Assembly (NCBI RefSeq): GCF_000835495.1
Contig: NW_015622556.1
Span: 1 to 20,194 of the forward strand
Length of the DNA: 20,194 bases
DNA from: Cladophialophora immunda
Lineage: Eukaryota > Ascomycota > Eurotiomycetes > Chaetothyriales > Herpotrichiellaceae
Direction of reading: 5' to 3'
This document shows, in pieces, positions 18,804 through 20,194 of this stretch (within the stretch, counting starts at the first letter, position 1; the number at the start of each line of letters is the position of its first letter). A program made the translations under genes and the position numbers. Below the pieces are notes generated by a model. It did not search any database. It saw only the letters and a list, made by a program, of their open reading frames with translations, and was not told the origin of the DNA.

Positions 18804-19382
18804 ATGGCTCAAAATAATCGCCACACTGGGGCTGCGCTTCAAATGACAAGGACGAGTTTGGCTGTCAAACGGTGTGGCTGTGTGGTCGAGACGCCGCTCT
18901 CCCGACCCTTGGTGATCTCTCAAACGCCCAGAGGCTGTGTGGAGAGTCATTGAATCACCAGTACATCACGAAATGGTCGTGGTGGTGGTCCTCGACCCAT
19001 GACCCTGGCAATGCTCGGAGCGATGCTGAACCTGGTCTGCGGAAAGCCCTACCTGCAACTGGATGAGATGGCCCTCGCCCTGGGGGACACATTTGACGAA
19101 CTTTGTCAACGTCGACCGTCGATGGGGGCTTCAAAAACGACCGGGCGGTCCAAGCAGTTAGCTCGTCGAATAGTGGGAGAACAAAATGCAGGTCTCCGCG
19201 ACATGTAAGTGCACGATTTATCCGCCTTCGATCACTGGCAGGTCGTTTAAATGGATGAGGCGGGCTACGATAAAGCAGTGGGCTATCGACGAACAGGATG
19301 GTCTCCGCCGAGGCATCGCCGGTACATATCGGATAATTGCAATAAGGGCCGCGCAGTCATATCGTTGAACGAACCCGGCTGA
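18804..19382 (+). mobile_element. Tc1/mariner-type DDE transposase relic
   Basis: Remnant of a fungal Tc1/mariner-like transposase, the enzyme that cuts and pastes such elements at TA sites. One frame can be followed from the ATG at 18804 through three in-frame stops (TGA 18951, TAA 19206, TAA 19248) to a TGA at 19380-19382. Family landmarks in order: RNGRGGGPRPMTLAMLGAML with LVCGKPYLQLDEMAL (linker and second helix-turn-helix), QLARRIVGEQNAGLRDM, VHDLSAFDHWQVV, then MDEAGYDKAVGYRRTGWSPP. The last holds the first catalytic Asp (codon 19254-19256) and the conserved G-x-RR-x-GW-x-P. The second and third catalytic acids and the C-terminal half are missing, as expected length would be about 330-350 residues. 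It is inactive. Terminal inverted repeats were not found. Confidence 0.78.
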
Positions 19383-20194
19383 TTTACTGAACGCAACAAT
19401 GCGGGCTATGGCGCGCATCCCGATCCGATGAAACGATCGCCAAGACTCCTTATTATGTGAAGTAATGTCATGTACCTTATACTTCAGGCCAGAAACATTC
19501 ACCTACTAACTATCCTCATATGGATCGGCATATAATTAGCACGAGAGTGACCTATCTAAACATCCCTCAGACGAGCGATAACGCGAGGAAATAATCTTTC
19601 ATACCTGGGGATCCATTTCTCTTGTTCAGCCGGATGGAAATCTCGGGGCAGCAGAAGAAGTGGCAGATGCGTCCGAGAGGCGGCTTCGTTTAAATCTACC
19701 CGGCCCTATGCCAAAGACTTCAAGGCAACAGTGCTCCCAAGACACGTGTGCTGCGCTAGAGCAGGATCTACTGCCCGTCAAGACGGATCAGACAAGGATC
19801 TGCAGTCCGAAGCTCCGTCTAGTTAGCGCGACGACTTCTCCGTCTCGACTCATAAGGTCGGCTCCTTTCTCTCAACACACTCGACTTTCTCTCTTCCGGC
19901 GTGACCTCGTCTCGTCTCGTTCAGTCTAAGCAATATCCGGAATTCGGAGTATTTCTGCAATGCCAAGCCACAGTTTACGCTGCAAACCTGTGAAATAGAG
20001 ATTCAAAAAAGTCTATAGCAGTACTTGCCTCGTATCACCCCCTTCGAAGAGAGATAGGTCAGTGCAAAGGCAGATAAGACAAGCCAAGTCAAAATCTGTA
20101 AAGGGGGAAAAAAGCAAAATACTGATATCGAGAGAGATCGTGGGGTCCCACTATCCTACATCATCTTTTTTCTCTTCTAACAATTTTTTTTTTT
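19383..20194. other. Right-hand spacer, no supported gene
   Basis: No further transposase motifs were found after 19382. A plus-strand frame at 19660-19929 (89 codons) is Arg/Ser-rich with no domain. CTCGTCTCGTCTCGTT near 19904-19920 is a short slippage-type repeat. The window ends in twelve T. Confidence 0.5.

Noticed and set aside
1..20194. CRISPR array, rRNA genes or telomeric repeats
   Set aside because: No regularly spaced repeats, no conserved rRNA segments and no TTAGGG runs were seen at the ends or inside.

Overview
The window looks like an accessory, gene-poor stretch of a filamentous ascomycete (Pezizomycotina) genome. The evidence is the type of protein families present (an EXD1-like 3'-5' exonuclease, a DUF6601-type relic, a ligase-IV-like fungal ligase, the fungal PD-(D/E)XK nuclease-like family, BTB and F-box proteins, a Tc1/mariner-type transposase relic), a short fungal-style intron of 45 bases, and long spacers with no gene. 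No bacterial operon layout, rRNA, tRNA or CRISPR array was seen. The window starts with ten A and ends with twelve T, so it may be a whole contig broken at homopolymers.

Layout. 777-1514 (-) is an intact DEDDy exonuclease gene. 2638-3056 (-) is a frameshifted DUF6601-like relic. 4912-5121 (+) is a small two-helix membrane ORF. 5872-6838 (+) is the 5' part of a fungal ATP-dependent DNA ligase, broken by one extra A and cut off just after adenylation motif III. Convergent with it, 6880-7436 (-) holds a decayed coiled-coil/basic protein gene visible only when three frames are read together. 7924-9159 (+) is an intact two-exon PD-(D/E)XK nuclease-like gene. 10987-11802 (+) is a BTB-type gene with an in-frame internal duplication and a probable frameshifted tail. 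12422-13267 (-) is a disordered hypothetical protein. 14901-15146 (-) is a small single-helix membrane ORF. 17111-17800 (+) is an F-box gene. 18804-19382 (+) is a Tc1/mariner-type transposase relic with three in-frame stops.

How it fits together. About half of the recognisable genes are broken, and the intact ones (nuclease-like, F-box, BTB) belong to families that are expanded and variable in fungi. This is what a subtelomeric or otherwise fast-turning-over region looks like. The most notable stretch is 5.9-9.2 kb, where a ligase fragment, a coiled-coil gene remnant and an intact nuclease-like gene lie side by side. Whether they ever worked together cannot be told from this sequence. I did not find convincing evidence of a new, intact multi-gene system.
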